Part shown: positions 26,912 to 37,489 of the stretch, in pieces
Layout: the number at the start of each line of letters is the position of its first letter
How positions within the stretch are numbered: position 1 is the stretch's first letter
Assembly: GCF_001428865.1 (NCBI RefSeq)
Contig: NZ_LMIV01000001.1
Coordinates: forward strand, 801,776 to 865,775
Reading direction: 5' to 3'
Length of the DNA: 64,000 nucleotides
From: Sphingomonas sp. Root241
Lineage (GTDB): Bacteria; Pseudomonadota; Alphaproteobacteria; Sphingomonadales; Sphingomonadaceae
The notes under the pieces: model-generated
What the model was told of the DNA's origin: nothing
Seen by the model: the letters and a program-made list of their open reading frames with translations, nothing else
The model's database searches: none
Position numbers and translations under genes: made by a program

Positions 26912-27075
26912 GTGACCGGCAGGTCTCCTGGCTCCCGGGTCACTACATGCGCGCCGCCTTCCCGGATGTGCTCCAGTGGCATGATGGCGCGAATGCTCGC
27001 CGGTTACAGTTGCGGGGGCAGCCTCGGGTTCGAACCGAGTTCCCATTTTCATCCCCTTGCGGGGACACCCGTCAC
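26912..27075 (-). ncRNA. Cobalamin (B12) riboswitch
   Basis: Read on the minus strand, the conserved aptamer elements occur in order: a closing P1 (GTGAC with GTCAC), GATGAAAATGGGAA, the B12 box GCTGCCCCCGCAACTGTAA, CCACTGG, GGGAAGGC, and the terminal GAGCCAGGAGACCTGCC. This is a complete aptamer for adenosyl- or methylcobalamin. Binding normally represses downstream genes, here btuB-btuF-btuC-btuD and perhaps by read-through the valine operon. Confidence 0.97.
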
Positions 27076-27193
27076 GGCGGCGGCCTCTACGCCGCGGGTG
27101 CGTTCGCTGCAACTGCGAAATAAATATGGGTTTGTCACGGAGGTGTAACCAACGGTCAATCCGGCGTTTACCAGCCTGCCGCACAAGCGCCGC

Positions 27194-28504
27194 ATGCGAA
27201 CCGCTTTGTCCCCATTGTCTCGCTCGTCCCCCGACTGGCTCAGCCCGGAAGAGGCGAACCCGCCGCTGCTGATGCTGCGCGATTCCCTGTTCAAGGCCGT
27301 CGACATCTTCACCCGCGACACCGACATCCGGCTGGTGCCGGTGGTCGACGCCGCGGATCATCCGGTCGGCGCGGTGTTCGAGAAGGACGTGCGGCAATTG
27401 CTGCTCAATCCCTTCGGCCACGCGCTCCTGCGCAACCCCAGTTACGGCCACGCCGTCGCCCGGCTAGTACGCGATTGCCCGGTGGCGGAAATGACGCGGG
27501 ACGTGGGTGCGCTGACCCGAGCCTATCGCGCCGCCAATGGCAGCGAGGGGATGATCCTCACCCGCCATGGCCGCGTTGCCGGCGTGCTCACCAATCGCCG
27601 CCTGCTCCACATGACCGCCGAACAGGAGCGCAGCGAAACCCGCGCCCGCGTCGAACGCGCCGAGCGCATCGAGCAGGCGAGCCTCCGGTTCGAGGCACAA
27701 GTGACTTCGCTGTCGCGGACGATGCGCGCGCTCGCCACCGAGCTGCAGCACGATGCCGTGGGCACCGCCGGCCGCGCCTCCGATCTCGGCGACCGCGCCG
27801 TCGCGGTGGCGTCGGCGGCGTCGCAGACCCGCGACAATATCGGCGAGATCGCCGAGCGCGGCCGCGGCCTCGCCGGCGCGCTCGCGCGGATCGAACGGAG
27901 CAGCGATGCCACCCGCGGCGCGGCGTCGCGCGCGGCCGATCTGGTTGCCGCAGGCAGCAACCGCACGCGCGAGCTGCTGAGCGCCGCGCAGACGATCGAT
28001 TCGGTGATCGCCCTGATCAGCGAGATCGCGGCGCGCGTGAATTTGCTCGCGCTCAATGCCACGATCGAGGCGGCGCGCGCCGGGGAGGCGGGGCGCGGCT
28101 TCACGGTCGTCGCGCACGAAGTGAAGCAGCTGTCGAGCCAGACCAGCACCGCCGCCGCACGCATCGCCGCGCATGTCGGCGAGATCCGCCACGGCATCGA
28201 CGATGTCGCGCGCGGCCACGCCGAGGTCGAATGCGCGATCGAGGCGATGGCCGAGCTGGCAAGCGGGGTGCAGGCCGCGGTGATGGCGCAGGAAGCCGCG
28301 ACCCGCACGATCGCCGTCAATGTCGACGAGGCGGTCGCCGCCAGCGCCGCGATCCACGACGATGTCGCCGCGATCGGCGAGACGTCGCGCGCGGCGCAGG
28401 ACAGCGTCGACACGATGCGGACGCGCGCCGCGCGGTTGCAGGAGGGCGCGGGGGCGCTGTCCGGGGAGCTCGAGGCGTTTCTGGCGGAGCTTCGCGCGGC
28501 GTGA
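27194..28504 (+). CDS. Cytoplasmic methyl-accepting chemotaxis-type protein with N-terminal CBS-like domain
   Basis: The 436-residue protein has no membrane segment. Residues about 30-140 contain two hydrophobic beta-alpha units ([20 protein letters not shown] and a later [13 protein letters not shown]) resembling a CBS-type sensing module. From about 145 it is one long coiled coil with the receptor hairpin tip [20 protein letters not shown] near residues 280-300, the site that contacts CheA and CheW. A soluble receptor of this type reports an internal signal. No other chemotaxis gene is in the window. It is divergent from the cobalamin operon. Confidence 0.85.
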   Translation: MRTALSPLSRSSPDWLSPEEANPPLLMLRDSLFKAVDIFTRDTDIRLVPVVDAADHPVGAVFEKDVRQLLLNPFGHALLRNPSYGHAVARLVRDCPVAEMTRDVGALTRAYRAANGSEGMILTRHGRVAGVLTNRRLLHMTAEQERSETRARVERAERIEQASLRFEAQVTSLSRTMRALATELQHDAVGTAGRASDLGDRAVAVASAASQTRDNIGEIAERGRGLAGALARIERSSDATRGAASRAADLVAAGSNRTRELLSAAQTIDSVIALISEIAARVNLLALNATIEAARAGEAGRGFTVVAHEVKQLSSQTSTAAARIAAHVGEIRHGIDDVARGHAEVECAIEAMAELASGVQAAVMAQEAATRTIAVNVDEAVAASAAIHDDVAAIGETSRAAQDSVDTMRTRAARLQEGAGALSGELEAFLAELRAA

Positions 28505-28563
28505 ATCTGCGGAACGCGGGCGGCAGGGCTGCGTTGTGGCAAGCCTAGGAGGACCGCCTTGCC

Positions 28564-29154
28564 ATGAAGACGCACCATCTGATCCTGGGGCTCGTCCCCG
28601 CGCTCGCTCTGGCCGCCTGCGGCGGCAACGAGACGACGACCGCCAATACGACCACCACCGATAACATTTCGGCCATGGATGTGCCCGCCGACGCCAACAT
28701 AGCCGACAATATGGCGATGGGGGATGCGGCACTGTCGCCGGCGCAGAAGTTCGCCAACGATGTCGGCGCCAGCGACTATTACGAGATCGAGGCCGGCAAG
28801 CTCGCGCAGGAAAAGGCGCAGGCCCAGGGCCTCAAGGACTTCGGCAAGATGATGGTCGAGCATCACACCGCCTCGACCGACAAGCTCAAGGCGGCCGGCG
28901 CCAAGGCCAGCCCGGCGATTACGCCCAATCCGGCGCTCACCACCGAGCAGGAAGCCAATCTCGCCGCGCTACGTTCGGCCGACGGCGCGGCGTTCGACGC
29001 GGCCTACAAGACCCAGCAGGTCGCGGCGCACGAAAAGGCGCTCGCCGCGGTGAAGGATTACGCCGCCACCGGCGACGTGCCTGAGCTCAAGAAATTCGCG
29101 GGCGATGCCGAGAAGATCGTCCAGGCGCATCTGAAGAAGATCAAGAGTCTGTAA
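28564..29154 (+). CDS. DUF4142 lipoprotein
   Basis: The 196-residue protein begins with a lipoprotein signal (ALALAACGG, Cys near residue 19), followed by a Thr/Asn/Asp-rich linker to about 58. The rest is the all-helical DUF4142 domain, with ASDYYEIEAGKLA and a conserved MMVEHHTASTDKL motif whose paired His may bind metal. Function in the family is unknown; it is common in envelope stress loci. A ribosome-binding AGGAGG precedes the start and a hairpin terminator follows. Confidence 0.9.
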   Translation: MKTHHLILGLVPALALAACGGNETTTANTTTTDNISAMDVPADANIADNMAMGDAALSPAQKFANDVGASDYYEIEAGKLAQEKAQAQGLKDFGKMMVEHHTASTDKLKAAGAKASPAITPNPALTTEQEANLAALRSADGAAFDAAYKTQQVAAHEKALAAVKDYAATGDVPELKKFAGDAEKIVQAHLKKIKSL

Positions 29155-29177
29155 GCCGCGCATACGGAATAAAGAGG

Positions 29178-29209
29178 GAGGCGTCGCTTGCGAAAGCGGC
29201 GCCTCTTTC
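29178..29209 (+). terminator. Rho-independent terminator after the DUF4142 gene
   Basis: GAGGCG and CGCTT pair with AAGCG and CGCCTC across a short GCGA loop with single-base mismatches, followed directly by TTTC. It starts 24 bp after the stop codon. Confidence 0.7.
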
Positions 29210-29227
29210 GCGTCTGGTCCCTACTTC

Positions 29228-29253
29228 GTCACCCCCGCTTTCGCGGGGGTGAC
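29228..29253. repeat. GTCACCCCCGC palindrome, family B
   Basis: An 11-bp perfect inverted repeat (GTCACCCCCGC and GCGGGGGTGAC) closes on TTTC. It is the single-unit form of the element seen doubled at 13778-13881. It sits between the convergent DUF4142 and bactofilin genes. Confidence 0.75.
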
Positions 29254-29291
29254 GGTGGAGGTATATCAGGCGGCCGTAGCTCGCCGCCGGG

Positions 29292-29311
29292 GCTCCGGCC
29301 TTCGCCGGAGC
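29292..29311 (-). terminator. Hairpin downstream of the bactofilin gene
   Basis: GCTCCGGC and GCCGGAGC form a perfect 8-bp stem with a CTTC loop 12 bp after the bactofilin stop. Without a clear T-run it is a candidate terminator or another dispersed palindrome. Confidence 0.5.
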
Positions 29312-29323
29312 ACAGGAGGAGGT

Positions 29324-29758
29324 TTAGGCCGCTTCTTCCTGCGCCACGTCGGGCACTGCGCGGGGCCCGGTCGCCGCGGCTTCGCCGCCGGTCCGCTTGA
29401 GCCGGCCGTCGACATGTCCGCCATTCTCGATGGTGATGTCCTGATATTCCAGGTCGCCGACGATCTTCGCCGAGCGCTCGACCGTGAGGTGCTTTACGTG
29501 GACGCTGCCCTCGATCGTCCCGGCGATCCGCGCGGTCTCGGCAGTGACGCCGCCGACGATCCGGCTCTCCGGGCCCTGGACCAGGTTGCCGCAATAGACG
29601 TCGCCCTCGATGCTTCCGTCGATATGGAGGTCCGCGGTCGCGCGGACGTCGCCGGTCACTGCCATGTCGGGGCCGATCACCGAGAACATGCCGCGCCCGC
29701 GCCCGTTTGTCTGCGCCGGGCTCGCGGGCCGATCGTCGCGTTTGTTACCATTGAACAT
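29324..29758 (-). CDS. Bactofilin family cytoskeletal protein
   Basis: The ATG at 29758 (GGGAG just upstream) gives 144 residues. A polar, basic N-terminal tail of about 25 residues is followed by the bactofilin beta-helix: repeated IxGxVxxxxxLxIxGxxxGDV units from FSVIGPDMAVTGDV to NGGHVDGRL, then an Ala/Glu-rich tail. Bactofilins polymerise without nucleotides on the inner membrane and position cell-wall or stalk enzymes. It lies 4 bp after a membrane protein gene on the same strand, which may supply its membrane partner. No M23 peptidase, a frequent neighbour, is present. Confidence 0.93.
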   Translation of the reverse strand: MFNGNKRDDRPASPAQTNGRGRGMFSVIGPDMAVTGDVRATADLHIDGSIEGDVYCGNLVQGPESRIVGGVTAETARIAGTIEGSVHVKHLTVERSAKIVGDLEYQDITIENGGHVDGRLKRTGGEAAATGPRAVPDVAQEEAA

Positions 29759-29762
29759 AAGG

Positions 29763-30362
29763 TTACTCCCCCAGCCCGGGACTCGAAGCCCGCGTTGCGT
29801 GCCTATCATTGTCGGGCGGAATCCAAAATGCGCCGAACCGCTCGACTGGTCGATTATCGTTGATCGCGGCGCGCCCGGCGTCGCGGAGCAACAGCGAAGC
29901 CGCCGCCAGCATCGCCAGCGAGGCAGAGGTGCCCAGCGCCGGACTGTCGATCCAGATGCTCCCGATCCCGGCCGTGGCGCCGAACAAGCCGAACAGGGCT
30001 GCCGGCCGGAACCGCGAGCGCGTTGCCGCATGACCGCAGAGCACGAGCGGCACGAACAACGCCGCCATGCCGAGTCCCGGAACCGCGCCGGCAATCAGCG
30101 CGGCGGGCAGCGCGCTCGCCGAAAGGGAAGGGAAGGGGCGGGCGGTCAATTGCGCGAGGTGGCAGGCGAGCAGGCCCGCCGCTCCCGCGAGGAGGAGCCC
30201 GGTCACTGCCATCGCTGCCGCCGAATCGAGCATCTGCCACGCGCCGGGCCGCGAGGGGCCGGTCATGCCCGCGAGCAGCGTCGTCGCCAGCACGGCGAGC
30301 GCGGGGGCGAGCCGCAGCGCGATCGGCCGCGTGACGGCGCCATATCCGGGGGGTACAAGCAT
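29763..30362 (-). CDS. Polytopic membrane protein upstream of bactofilin
   Basis: This 199-residue protein has about five to six hydrophobic segments (around 18-33, 46-68, 83-110, 120-135 and 145-160) and a polar C-terminal tail. No family is recognised. It is translated directly before the bactofilin gene (4-bp gap), so a role in the same envelope process is the best inference. It is divergent from the ribosomal str operon. Confidence 0.7.
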   Translation of the reverse strand: MLVPPGYGAVTRPIALRLAPALAVLATTLLAGMTGPSRPGAWQMLDSAAAMAVTGLLLAGAAGLLACHLAQLTARPFPSLSASALPAALIAGAVPGLGMAALFVPLVLCGHAATRSRFRPAALFGLFGATAGIGSIWIDSPALGTSASLAMLAAASLLLRDAGRAAINDNRPVERFGAFWIPPDNDRHATRASSPGLGE

Positions 30363-30445
30363 GCTTCGCCCGCATTAGCGCGCGATGGGTTGACGCTCTC
30401 TTATCGTGACGCCCGATCGTGGTGCATATCGTGGCGGGCGCCCCA

Positions 30446-30474
30446 TTGACCCCGCATGCCTCCACAGCTATAGG
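30446..30474 (+). promoter_or_regulatory. Sigma-70 promoter of the str operon
   Basis: TTGACC at 30446-30451 and TATAGG at 30469-30474 are separated by exactly 17 bp. It is the best promoter match in the 313-bp gap and would start transcription near 30480, leaving a leader of about 195 nt before rpsL. Confidence 0.75.
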
Positions 30475-30547
30475 CGCCCCCGTTCCGCGAGGGCCTCACA
30501 AGGCATAAGACTCGGGGAACAAAGAGCTGAACGTTGCTGGAGACGCA

Positions 30548-30637
30548 ATGGCCCGGGGGGTCAAAGACACCCGGGGCCTTTTCGTATTCTATAGAGATTT
30601 GATTTTTTCGAGAAGAATCTGGGCTCCAGCAAAGTAA
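30548..30637 (+). CDS. Possible 29-residue leader peptide before rpsL
   Basis: An ATG with GGAG eight bases upstream opens a 29-codon frame ending TAA 38 bp before rpsL. The first ten codons overlap the GC-rich hairpin at 30550-30583, so ribosomes on it would melt the hairpin. There is no family resemblance. It may be chance; the good ribosome-binding site and the position within the leader are the only support. Confidence 0.3.
   Translation: MARGVKDTRGLFVFYRDLIFSRRIWAPAK
30550..30583 (+). promoter_or_regulatory. Terminator-like hairpin in the str leader
   Basis: GGCCCGGGGGGT pairs imperfectly with ACACCCGGGGCC (two mismatches) across a 5-base loop and is followed by TTTTC. It lies in the untranslated leader of rpsL, after the promoter and before the gene, where an intrinsic terminator would act as an attenuator. 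Confidence 0.5.
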
Positions 30638-30675
30638 CCGCCGGATCATCCGGTAACTTAAAGGTGAAGGGCTTC

Positions 30676-31047
30676 ATGCCAACGATCAACCAGCTGGTCC
30701 GCAAGGGCCGCGAACCGCAGAAGGCCAAGTCCAAGGTCCCTGCGATGGAGCAGAACCCGCAGAAGCGCGGCGTCTGCACCCGTGTCTACACCACGACCCC
30801 GAAGAAGCCGAACTCGGCGCTCCGCAAGGTTGCGAAGGTCCGCCTGACCAACCAGCGCGAAGTCATTTCGTACATTCCGGGCGAGGGCCACAATCTTCAG
30901 GAGCACTCGGTGGTCCTGATCCGCGGCGGCCGCGTGCGCGACCTTCCCGGCGTTCGGTATCACGTCCTTCGCGGCGTGCTCGATACGCAGGGTGTGAAGG
31001 ATCGTCGCCAGTCGCGTTCCAAGTACGGCGCAAAGCGTCCGAAGTAA
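30676..31047 (+). CDS. rpsL: 30S ribosomal protein S12
   Basis: S12 lies at the decoding centre and helps check codon-anticodon pairing. The ATG at 30676 gives the usual 123 residues (M-P-T-I-N-Q-L); an upstream ATG four codons earlier is not conserved. The decoding loop [11 protein letters not shown] has the conserved K43. Position 88 is Arg (GGRVRDLPG) where most bacteria, including E. coli, have Lys; K88R is a classical streptomycin-resistance change. First gene of rpsL-rpsG-fusA-tuf. Confidence 0.98.
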   Translation: MPTINQLVRKGREPQKAKSKVPAMEQNPQKRGVCTRVYTTTPKKPNSALRKVAKVRLTNQREVISYIPGEGHNLQEHSVVLIRGGRVRDLPGVRYHVLRGVLDTQGVKDRRQSRSKYGAKRPK

Positions 31048-31102
31048 GCCGGCCGGGCTTATGCCCGCCACCAATGGCTGAAGTTTAGAAGGAAGATATC
31101 AG

Positions 31103-31573
31103 ATGGCTCGTCGTCGTCGTCCCGAAAAGCGGGAAATCCTGCCTGATCCCGTTTACGGGGATGAGGTTCTCACCAAGTTCATGAATTCGGTCATGCTGGA
31201 CGGCAAGAAGTCCGTGGCCGAGGGCATCGTCTATTCGGCGCTCGAAACCGTCGAGCAGCGCGCCAAGCGCGAGCCGATCGGCGTGTTCCATGACGCACTC
31301 AACAACATCAAGCCGGGCATCGAGGTCCGTTCGCGCCGCGTCGGCGGTGCGACCTACCAGGTTCCCGTCGAGGTCCGTCCGGAGCGTGCCCAGGCACTTG
31401 CGATCCGCTGGCTGATCACGTCCGCGCGCAATCGCAGCGAGCACACCATGTCGGCCCGCCTCTCGGGCGAACTGATGGATGCCGCCAACAATCGCGGCAA
31501 CGCGGTCAAGAAGCGCGAAGATACCCACCGTATGGCCGAAGCGAACCGCGCCTTCAGCCACTACCGCTGGTAA
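31103..31573 (+). CDS. rpsG: 30S ribosomal protein S7
   Basis: The 156-residue protein starts [10 protein letters not shown] and has the S7 signature [22 protein letters not shown]. It binds the 3' major domain of 16S rRNA and starts assembly of the head of the small subunit, near the E site. In E. coli S7 represses this operon by binding the rpsL-rpsG spacer; here that spacer is only 55 nt, with a small GGGC-TTAT-GCCC stem. Confidence 0.98.
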   Translation: MARRRRPEKREILPDPVYGDEVLTKFMNSVMLDGKKSVAEGIVYSALETVEQRAKREPIGVFHDALNNIKPGIEVRSRRVGGATYQVPVEVRPERAQALAIRWLITSARNRSEHTMSARLSGELMDAANNRGNAVKKREDTHRMAEANRAFSHYRW

Positions 31574-31591
31574 CTTTCCTACCTATATCGT

Positions 31592-31616
31592 GGGGAGCCG
31601 GACCGTCCGGCTCCCC
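31592..31616 (+). other. Hairpin between rpsG and fusA
   Basis: GGGGAGCCGGA and TCCGGCTCCCC form a perfect stem with a 3-base loop. No T-run follows and fusA begins 23 bp later, so an mRNA processing or stability element fits better than a terminator. Confidence 0.55.
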
Positions 31617-31638
31617 GCATCGCTAAGGACTTAAGATC

Positions 31639-33735
<2,097 letters not shown>

Positions 33736-33814
33736 CCCGAAATGAGTCGCTAAGGGGCCGCGTTCGCGTGGCGCCCTGACCGGCCGCGAAATTGATCCAG
33801 AAGGTAGGAAAGCA

Positions 33815-35008
33815 ATGGCGAAGGCAAAATTCGAGCGGAACAAGCCGCACCTCAACATCGGCACCATCGGTCACGTCGATCACGGCAAGACCTCGCTGAC
33901 CGCAGCGATCACCAAGGTTCTGGCCGAAACGTCGGGCGGCGTCGCCGTCGACTTCGCCAACATCGACAAGGCACCGGAAGAGCGCGAGCGCGGCATCACC
34001 ATCTCGACCGCACACGTCGAGTATGAGACGGCTGCTCGTCACTACGCGCACGTCGATTGCCCGGGCCACGCCGACTATGTGAAGAACATGATCACCGGTG
34101 CCGCGCAGATGGATGGCGCGATCCTCGTGGTCGCCGCCACCGACGGCCCGATGCCGCAGACCAAGGAGCACATCCTGCTCGCCCGCCAGGTCGGCGTGCC
34201 GACGATGGTCGTGTTCCTCAACAAGGTCGACCTGGTCGACGACGAGGAAATCCTCGAGCTGGTCGAGATGGAAATCCGTGAAGAGCTCAGCAAGCGCGAG
34301 TTCGACGGCGACAACATTCCGATCATCCGTGGTTCGGCGACCGCAGCTCTGTCGGGTTCGGACGACAAGCTCGGCAAGGAAGCGATCCTGGCCCTCATGG
34401 CCGCGGTCGACGAGTCGATCCCGCAGCCGGAGCGTCCGCTCGACAAGCCGTTCATGATGCCGATCGAAGACGTGTTCTCGATCTCGGGCCGCGGCACCGT
34501 GGTCACCGGCCGCGTCGAGACCGGCATCGTCAAGGTTGGCGAGGAAGTCGAGATCGTCGGCATCCAGGAGACCGTCCGCAAGACCACCGTCACGGGCGTC
34601 GAGATGTTCCGCAAGCTGCTCGATCAGGGCCAGGCCGGCGACAACATCGGCGCGCTGATCCGCGGCGTGGGCCGTGAAGAAGTCGAGCGTGGCCAGGTTC
34701 TGGCCAAGCCGGGCTCGATCAAGCCGCACACCGACTTCCAGTCGTCGGTCTACGTTCTGTCGAAGGACGAGGGCGGCCGTCACACGCCGTTCTTCGCCAA
34801 CTATCGTCCGCAGTTCTACTTCCGCACCACGGACGTGACCGGCACGATCGAACTGCCGGCCGGCACCGAGATGGTGATGCCGGGCGACGAAGTCGCTCTG
34901 GGCATCAAGCTCATCGCGCCGATCGCCATGGACGTTGGTCAGCGGTTCACGATCCGTGAAGGCGGCCGCACCGTCGGTGCAGGCGTCGTCGCGCAGATCG
35001 ACAAGTAA
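33815..35008 (+). CDS. tuf: Translation elongation factor Tu
   Basis: EF-Tu delivers aminoacyl-tRNA to the ribosome. The 397-residue protein has [10 protein letters not shown] (about 18-27), [12 protein letters not shown], and NKVDLVDD, followed by the two beta-barrel domains ending in [11 protein letters not shown]. The start has GTAGGAAA upstream. A very strong terminator follows the gene and separates it from rpsJ. Confidence 0.98.
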   Translation: MAKAKFERNKPHLNIGTIGHVDHGKTSLTAAITKVLAETSGGVAVDFANIDKAPEERERGITISTAHVEYETAARHYAHVDCPGHADYVKNMITGAAQMDGAILVVAATDGPMPQTKEHILLARQVGVPTMVVFLNKVDLVDDEEILELVEMEIREELSKREFDGDNIPIIRGSATAALSGSDDKLGKEAILALMAAVDESIPQPERPLDKPFMMPIEDVFSISGRGTVVTGRVETGIVKVGEEVEIVGIQETVRKTTVTGVEMFRKLLDQGQAGDNIGALIRGVGREEVERGQVLAKPGSIKPHTDFQSSVYVLSKDEGGRHTPFFANYRPQFYFRTTDVTGTIELPAGTEMVMPGDEVALGIKLIAPIAMDVGQRFTIREGGRTVGAGVVAQIDK

Positions 35009-35025
35009 GACTAAGGGATAAACAA

Positions 35026-35072
35026 CCGCCCGGCGCTCTCTCAAAAAGAGAGCGCCGGGCGGTTGCCTTTTT
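35026..35072 (+). terminator. Strong rho-independent terminator after tuf
   Basis: CCGCCCGGCGCTCTCT and AGAGAGCGCCGGGCGG form a perfect 16-bp stem with a short A-rich loop, followed by TTGCCTTTTT. It ends the str operon. Confidence 0.95.
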
Positions 35073-35122
35073 ATGAGGGGCGCTGTAAGGGCGCGCCTCC
35101 GGTTTTGGGTTTAACAGCAAGA

Positions 35123-35138
35123 GCCTCGACTACGAGGC
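35123..35138 (+). other. Small hairpin before rpsJ
   Basis: GCCTCG-ACTA-CGAGGC lies 26 bp upstream of the rpsJ start, in the 91-bp gap after the tuf terminator. No convincing promoter was found between terminator and rpsJ, so S10 may depend on read-through or on a weak promoter overlapping this site. Confidence 0.4.
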
Positions 35139-35163
35139 CCGCTCTTTCGCATTGGCAGGTACC

Positions 35164-35475
35164 ATGGAAACGCAGAATATTCGTATTCGCCTGAAGGCGT
35201 TCGATCACCGAGTGCTCGACCAGGCGACCGGCGACATCGCCGACACCGCCCGACGTACCGGCGCCCTTATCCGTGGTCCCATCCCGCTTCCGACGAAGAT
35301 CGAGAAGTTCACGGTCAACCGTGGTCCCCACATCGACAAGAAGTCGCGCGAGCAGTTCGAAGTCCGCACCTACAAGCGTATGCTGGATATCGTGCAGCCG
35401 ACCCCGCAGACCGTCGACGCACTGATGAAGCTGGACCTCGCTGCCGGCGTCGATGTCGAGATCAAGCTGGCCTAA
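35164..35475 (+). CDS. rpsJ: 30S ribosomal protein S10
   Basis: S10 (NusE) is part of the 30S head and also joins NusB in antitermination. The ATG at 35164 (GGCAGG upstream) gives the usual 103 residues beginning [15 protein letters not shown]; a TTG four codons earlier is unlikely. [16 protein letters not shown] and [19 protein letters not shown] are standard. Unusually, a gap of 310 bp separates it from rplC. Confidence 0.98.
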   Translation: METQNIRIRLKAFDHRVLDQATGDIADTARRTGALIRGPIPLPTKIEKFTVNRGPHIDKKSREQFEVRTYKRMLDIVQPTPQTVDALMKLDLAAGVDVEIKLA

Positions 35476-35785
35476 AGGCTGGACAGGGAAGCGTCGCTGA
35501 CGTAAAGGCGCGCCTCCACGAGATTCGCGAGTTCCGGTTTGCCGGATTCGCACCGTTCCTCGACCGGATCATCCCGATCCGACGCAAGGGGCAAGAGGGC
35601 GCCGCGGGCGCACTCAAAACGAGATAGGGATACCGCCGGCCTCCTTCGGGAGAACCGGGTCTGCGTCCCCCGTCACCCCGCTTCGGCAGGGTTCAGCCCA
35701 GACGGGGGCTCGCATCATATTTTGGGCTGAGGCACGCACCCGGGGGAATGGTCCGTCGGGTGCCTCTGTATAGGAGCAACAGGTC
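35476..35785 (+). promoter_or_regulatory. Structured leader between rpsJ and rplC
   Basis: This 310-bp spacer has no credible gene. Its second half can form several stems: CCCCCGTC (35667-35674) with GACGGGGG (35701-35708); CAGCCCA (35694-35700) with TGGGCTG (35723-35729); and GAGGCAC (35729-35735) with GTGCCTC (35760-35766). The first two cross each other, so they are either alternatives or a pseudoknot. A leader of this sort before rplC-rplD would suit feedback control by a ribosomal protein such as L4. Confidence 0.5.
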
Positions 35786-36544
35786 ATGCGCACTGGCGTG
35801 ATCGCGAAGAAGTTGGGGATGACCCGCCTGTTCCAGGACGACGGCCGCCACGTGCCGGTCACCGTTCTGGCACTCGAAGGCGTTCAGGTCGTCTCCGTCC
35901 GCGAAGAAGGTCGTGACGGCTACACTGCCGTCCAGCTCGGCGCCGGTTCGGCGAAGAGCAAGAACGTTTCCAAGCCGCAGCGCGGCCACTTCGGCAAGGC
36001 CGAAGTCGAGCCCAAGGCGGTAGTCCACGAATTCCGCGTCGATGCGGACGGCCTGCTCGAAGTGGGCGCCGAGATTTCGGCCGACCATTATGTCGCCGGC
36101 CAGTTCGTCGACATCCAGGGCAAGACCCAGGGCAAGGGCTTCCAGGGCGGCATGAAGCGCTGGGGCTTCGGCGGTCTGCGCGCCACCCACGGCGTCTCGG
36201 TCTCGCACCGCTCGCTCGGTTCGACCGGTCAGCGCCAGGATCCGGGCAAGGTCTTCAAGAACAAGAAGATGGCCGGCCACATGGGTGACAAGTATCGCAC
36301 CCAGCAGAACCTCGAGATCGTCGGCACCGACGTCGAGCGCGGCCTGATCTTCGTCAAGGGTTCGGTCCCTGGCTCGAAGGGCGGCTGGCTGTTCGTCAAG
36401 GACGCCGTCAAGGTCGACCGTCATGCGGACGCGCCGTTCCCGGCCGGCCTCAAGCAGGTTGCCAACAACAACGACACCGCTCCCGCCGAGACGCCGTCTG
36501 AAGAGACTGCGGCTCCGGAAGCGACCGAAGGCCAGGAGGGCTGA
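35786..36544 (+). CDS. rplC: 50S ribosomal protein L3
   Basis: L3 binds near the peptidyl-transferase centre and starts 50S assembly. The 252-residue protein starts [16 protein letters not shown] after an AGGAG site and has the loop [13 protein letters not shown] and [12 protein letters not shown]. It is longer than E. coli L3 because of an acidic Ala/Glu/Thr-rich tail of about 35 residues, as in other alphaproteobacteria. Confidence 0.97.
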   Translation: MRTGVIAKKLGMTRLFQDDGRHVPVTVLALEGVQVVSVREEGRDGYTAVQLGAGSAKSKNVSKPQRGHFGKAEVEPKAVVHEFRVDADGLLEVGAEISADHYVAGQFVDIQGKTQGKGFQGGMKRWGFGGLRATHGVSVSHRSLGSTGQRQDPGKVFKNKKMAGHMGDKYRTQQNLEIVGTDVERGLIFVKGSVPGSKGGWLFVKDAVKVDRHADAPFPAGLKQVANNNDTAPAETPSEETAAPEATEGQEG

Positions 36545-36546
36545 AC

Positions 36547-37176
36547 GTGAAGGTCAAGGTTCAATCCTTCGACGCCAAGGCGAAGGCCGCGGACATCGAG
36601 CTCAACGACGAGGTCTTCGGCCTCGATCCGCGCGCCGACATCCTGCACCGGGTCGTCACCTGGCAGCTCGAGAAGCGCCGCGAGACGGCACGTGGCACGC
36701 GTGAGCGCGCCGACGTCGCCCGCACCGGCAAGAAGTTCGGCCGCCAGAAGGGCGGCGGCACCGCCCGTCACGGCGATCGCCGCGCTCCGGTGTTCATCGG
36801 CGGTGGTAAGGCGCACGGCGCCCGCGTCCGCGACTTCAATCCGTCGCTGAACAAGAAGATCCGCGCACTCGGCCTCAAGATGGCTCTCAGCAGCCATGCC
36901 AAGGCCGGCTCGCTGATCGTCATGGACAGCCTGAGCGTTGCCGACAGCAAGACCAAGACGCTGCTCGGCAGCCTCGAGGCGCTGAAGTTCGGCAAGAAGA
37001 CGCTGGTGATCGACGGCGACGCCGTCGAGAACAGCTTCGCGCTCGCCGCCGGCAACCTGCACACGGTCAACGTGCTGCCGGCGATCGGCGCCAACGTCTA
37101 CGACATCCTGAAGAGCGACACGCTGGTCCTGACCCGCGCTGCCGTCGAGAAGCTGGAGGCGCGCTTCAATGGCTAA
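36547..37176 (+). CDS. rplD: 50S ribosomal protein L4
   Basis: L4 lines the peptide exit tunnel and in many bacteria represses its own operon. The GTG at 36547 follows the rplC stop by 2 bp, giving 209 residues. The extended tunnel loop ([20 protein letters not shown]) and the C-terminal globular part are intact. Confidence 0.97.
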   Translation: MKVKVQSFDAKAKAADIELNDEVFGLDPRADILHRVVTWQLEKRRETARGTRERADVARTGKKFGRQKGGGTARHGDRRAPVFIGGGKAHGARVRDFNPSLNKKIRALGLKMALSSHAKAGSLIVMDSLSVADSKTKTLLGSLEALKFGKKTLVIDGDAVENSFALAAGNLHTVNVLPAIGANVYDILKSDTLVLTRAAVEKLEARFNG

Positions 37177-37489
37177 GAAGCAGAAGGAAGCGATCGACAA
37201 CCGTCATTATGACGTGATCGTCGCTCCGCACATCACCGAGAAGTCGACGCTCGTCTCCGAGCACAACGCGGTTGTGTTCAAGGTCGCCGGCGACGCCACC
37301 AAGCCCGAGATCAAGGCCGCCGTCGAGGCGCTCTGGAATGTCAAGGTGACCGGCGTCAACACGATCGTCCAGAAGGGCAAGACCAAGCGCTGGAAGGGTG
37401 CTCCCTACAAGCGCTCCGACATGAAGAAGGCAATCGTGACGCTCGCCGACGGTGAGCAGATCGACGTGACCTCGGGGGTCAATTCGTAA
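37169..37489 (+). CDS. rplW: 50S ribosomal protein L23
   Basis: L23 sits at the tunnel exit where SRP and trigger factor dock. The 106-residue protein has [18 protein letters not shown] and [15 protein letters not shown]. It overlaps rplD by 8 bp and rplB by 1 bp, so translation is coupled. Confidence 0.97.
   Translation: MAKKQKEAIDNRHYDVIVAPHITEKSTLVSEHNAVVFKVAGDATKPEIKAAVEALWNVKVTGVNTIVQKGKTKRWKGAPYKRSDMKKAIVTLADGEQIDVTSGVNS

Noticed and set aside
35539..35730. A 63-codon frame in the rpsJ-rplC spacer
   Set aside because: No ribosome-binding site, Arg/Ser-rich, and it overlaps the predicted leader stems.
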